A program made the position numbers and the translations under genes. 6,475 nt of DNA, from NCBI GenBank assembly GCA_002497345.1, contig DANS01000011.1, positions 1,618-8,092 of the forward strand. The letters are read 5' to 3'. The notes beneath the pieces were generated by a model, which was not told the DNA's origin, made no database searches, and saw nothing but the letters and a program-made list of their open reading frames with translations. Source of the stretch: Thermoproteus sp. UBA157 (GTDB lineage Archaea; Thermoproteota; Thermoprotei; Thermoproteales; Thermoproteaceae). Shown here piece after piece: positions 4,522 to 6,475 of this stretch. Each line of letters begins with the position of its first letter. The first letter of the stretch is position 1.

Positions 4522-5526
4522 ATGCCAAATCCCTGGCCTCTGAGCTGGAGCGGCTGGGGTCCCTATATGCCGCCAGGCTTCGAGATGATATGGGGCTGGA
4601 GGATCGCCGCCGCCGTGTTCCTGACCGCGCTCGGCGCGATGGCCATGGCGTTGTCCGCCTTCTATGAGTTGAGGAAGATAAGAGGCATAGCGACTCGCTA
4701 CGGCATGATAGCCGGCTGGGTGTTCATACTGGCGGCGCTCGCCTTCTTCGTCATAGATCTGGGCGTCCCCTCGAGGGCCGGCAACATAATCTTCATCGGG
4801 TGGCCCAACGGCCGCTTGGCTCAGTCGTGGATGGCGTGGGGAGTGATGTTCCTGGGAGGGATGACCCTTTGGGGCCTCATCTACATCGGCTCGTCCTTCA
4901 TAAAGCCGCTCCAACGCCCCATTCTGCTAACAGCGCTCTACTACCTCATAATGATAAACGCCGTATTGGCCACCGTATATACTGCATTTCTATTCTCGGC
5001 CGCCGGCGGCAAGTCCTACTGGTGGAACGGCTCTCTGCCCTTCTTGTGGCTGTCCTCGGGCTTAGGCTACGGGGCCGCCCTCATGCTACTGCTGGGCAGA
5101 TTCGCCAAGCTGGAGAGGGGCAGCGACGTGGCGAAGCTGAGGCACTTCATACACGAGCTGAGCTGGGTCGACCTCCTGGCGGTTCTATTCGAGGCCTTCG
5201 CGTGGATCATCTTCTTGAGCGTGGCCTACGCCAACCACGTAGAGGCGAGAATACCGCTAACCCAGCTGCTCTTCCAAGAGTACGCGCCCTACTTCTGGGG
5301 CTTCGTAGTGACGTTGGGCATAGCCGTACCCCTCCTCCTGGAGCTGGCCTTGCTGAGGGTGGACCCCCTGGGCAAGTTCGCCGCCTACGCCATACCCGTT
5401 ATATTCATAGCGGTGATGGTCGGCGGCTACACCCTGAGATATATAGTGATAGCCACAGCGTATAACTACAGCCCGTTTACTCCCCTAACAGAAGCAGTTA
5501 GCCAGTGGGGGCCATGGTGGTCGTGA
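4522..5526 (+). CDS. NrfD/PsrC-like integral membrane subunit of a molybdopterin oxidoreductase
   Basis: This 334-residue membrane protein would exchange electrons with the quinone pool for the enzyme encoded next. About eight transmembrane helices can be read: 26-48, 62-81, 103-124, 133-158, 172-192, 213-236, 256-277 and 287-312. Family traits are the aromatic N-terminus (WGWRIAAAVFLTALGA), VIDLGVPSRA after helix 2, WMAWGVMFLGGMTLWG in helix 3, and the C-terminal GGYTLRYIVIA, resembling the conserved GG--LRY of PsrC/NrfD. No signal peptide is needed. The ATG is preceded by GGAAGGA (weak SD) and a weak TAGAATA (4494-4500) at promoter distance. It overlaps the catalytic-subunit gene by 13 nt, a tight translational coupling. 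The iron-sulfur subunit that usually links the two is not in the window and is expected downstream. It could equally be called SoeC or a polysulfide reductase subunit. Confidence 0.86.
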   Translation: MPNPWPLSWSGWGPYMPPGFEMIWGWRIAAAVFLTALGAMAMALSAFYELRKIRGIATRYGMIAGWVFILAALAFFVIDLGVPSRAGNIIFIGWPNGRLAQSWMAWGVMFLGGMTLWGLIYIGSSFIKPLQRPILLTALYYLIMINAVLATVYTAFLFSAAGGKSYWWNGSLPFLWLSSGLGYGAALMLLLGRFAKLERGSDVAKLRHFIHELSWVDLLAVLFEAFAWIIFLSVAYANHVEARIPLTQLLFQEYAPYFWGFVVTLGIAVPLLLELALLRVDPLGKFAAYAIPVIFIAVMVGGYTLRYIVIATAYNYSPFTPLTEAVSQWGPWWS

Positions 5527-6475
5527 GCCCCAAGCTGACGAGGAGGGACTTCCTGAAGCTGGCGGCGGTCACCGGCACGGCCGTCGCGGTCGCGGCCACG
5601 GTAAGCAAGGAGCAGTTCATATTCGGCAAGATATTCAAGGAGGGCGTCAAGCTGGAGGCCACGACCGGCAACGTGGTGGCCTTCACCACGTGCTACGGTT
5701 GCCTCGGCAGATGCCAGCTACAGGTGGAGATAAGCCCCACTAAGTTGCCCAGATTCATAGCCGGCTCCATATACGCGCGCAACGAGGGCGCCACGTGCCC
5801 CATCGGGCCCAGCACCATGTTGCACTACCTCAGCCCGGCGAGGCTTAGGTCACCTCTATTGAGGGTGCCCACCAGCGAGAGGTGCGAGGGCGACTTCATA
5901 GAGATAACCTACAACGACATGCTCGATATATTGGTCAACGGCGACGACGCCGCCTTTTTGAGGGAGAGGGGCTGGAAGTACGGCTTCTTGGGCATGAAGA
6001 AGATAAACCAATGTTGTCCCGAGAAGTTCGTATACTTCACCGGCAGAGATCAATACAACCCGGCCGAGAACACCTGGTTCGCCGCGATGTTCGGCTCGCC
6101 TAATCAGGCGGCACACGGCGGGTTCTGCGCCGTCAACATAGCGGCGGGCGGGTCGTACATCTTGGGCGGGACCTGGTGGGAATACGGCGGTTGGGACAGC
6201 AAATACACCAAGTTGCTGATACTAGCCGGCGTAACGCAAGACCACTTCCCCACCATAACAAGGAGGGAGATCATGAAGGTGAAGGACAGAGGCGGCATGG
6301 TGATCTACATGTCGCCCGAGAGGATAGGGAACTTCGGCCAAGTCTCCGACGAGTGGATTCCCGTGGTGCCCGGCACCGATGGAGCGGTCGTCTGGTCGGT
6401 TATACAAGAGCTTATCAAGGCCTGGAAGAGCGGCGAGAAGGCTATCGACGAGGAGTACCTCAAGTGGTACACCAA
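5514..6475 (+). CDS. Tat-exported molybdopterin oxidoreductase, SoeA/PsrA-like catalytic subunit (3' end cut by window)
   Basis: The frame is open from ATG 5514 to the window edge (320 codons) and is clearly truncated, since such enzymes run to roughly 750-1000 residues. A twin-arginine signal (TRRDFLKLAAVTGTAVAVAA, 9-28) sends the folded enzyme across the membrane. A [4Fe-4S] motif follows: C60, C63, C67 and C95 in CYGCLGRC...GATCPIG. Then come LSPARLRSPLLRVP, YFTGRDQ, FGSPNQAAHGGFCAVN with C205 as the likely Mo/W ligand, GGTWWEYGG and PGTDG. From memory these last segments match SoeA (sulfite dehydrogenase) within the PSR/PHS branch better than formate dehydrogenases or nitrate reductases. 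Likely substrates are sulfite, polysulfide, thiosulfate or a related oxyanion; direction is unknown. Starts at GTG 5517 or 5523 are also in frame, the latter giving a 4-nt GTGA overlap with the NrfD gene. Confidence 0.88.
   Translation, partial: MVVVSPKLTRRDFLKLAAVTGTAVAVAATVSKEQFIFGKIFKEGVKLEATTGNVVAFTTCYGCLGRCQLQVEISPTKLPRFIAGSIYARNEGATCPIGPSTMLHYLSPARLRSPLLRVPTSERCEGDFIEITYNDMLDILVNGDDAAFLRERGWKYGFLGMKKINQCCPEKFVYFTGRDQYNPAENTWFAAMFGSPNQAAHGGFCAVNIAAGGSYILGGTWWEYGGWDSKYTKLLILAGVTQDHFPTITRREIMKVKDRGGMVIYMSPERIGNFGQVSDEWIPVVPGTDGAVVWSVIQELIKAWKSGEKAIDEEYLKWYT

Noticed and set aside
3931..4914. 327-codon minus-strand open frame across the regulator and NrfD genes
   Set aside because: It spans two well-supported genes and their intergenic gap, has low-complexity charged composition and no motif.

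Overview
The window looks like chromosome of a hyperthermophilic crenarchaeon of the Thermoproteales type (Thermoproteus/Pyrobaculum relatives). This is inferred from AGG-rich arginine and frequent ATA isoleucine codons, frequent GTG starts, TATA boxes about 26-28 nt upstream of start codons (leaderless transcripts), and the gene content: sulfur-transfer proteins, a Tat-exported molybdopterin enzyme with an NrfD partner, and coiled-coil 'RWEE' remnants. No tRNA, rRNA, CRISPR array or complete mobile element was seen.

Layout. Positions 1-173 (minus strand) hold a decayed piece of a coiled-coil gene with an in-frame TAG. Positions 194-797 hold a convergent pair for sulfur-relay proteins: a DsrE2-like protein whose usual cysteine position is not cysteine, and a TusA-like sulfur carrier that keeps its CP motif. 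Their 3' ends overlap by 32 nt. A nitrilase-superfamily amidohydrolase (937-1683) is divergent from tusA. Next come two genes of a metal-uptake ABC system: a ZnuA/TroA-like binding protein with a C-terminal membrane anchor (1800-2738) and a ZnuC-like ATPase (2816-3547). Each has its own TTTAAAAA promoter, and no permease gene is present. The decamer GCTCCGTGCA occurs three times, only in the noncoding DNA flanking these two genes, and is a candidate operator.

A 167-nt AT-rich gap (about 21% G+C) then leads to a winged-helix regulator of unknown target (3715-4455), whose 3' end contains a perfect 9-bp hairpin. The last block is an operon: an NrfD/PsrC-type quinone-interacting membrane subunit (4522-5526) overlapping by 13 nt the start of a Tat-exported molybdopterin oxidoreductase (5514 to beyond the window edge). 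The latter has a [4Fe-4S] site and a cysteine metal ligand, and by remembered motifs it most resembles SoeA (sulfite dehydrogenase) in the PSR/PHS branch of the DMSO reductase family.

Together the ends of the window suggest respiratory sulfur metabolism: intracellular sulfur trafficking on the left and a membrane oxidoreductase of sulfur compounds on the right, with a metal-uptake module between them. The functional link is inferred from position only.
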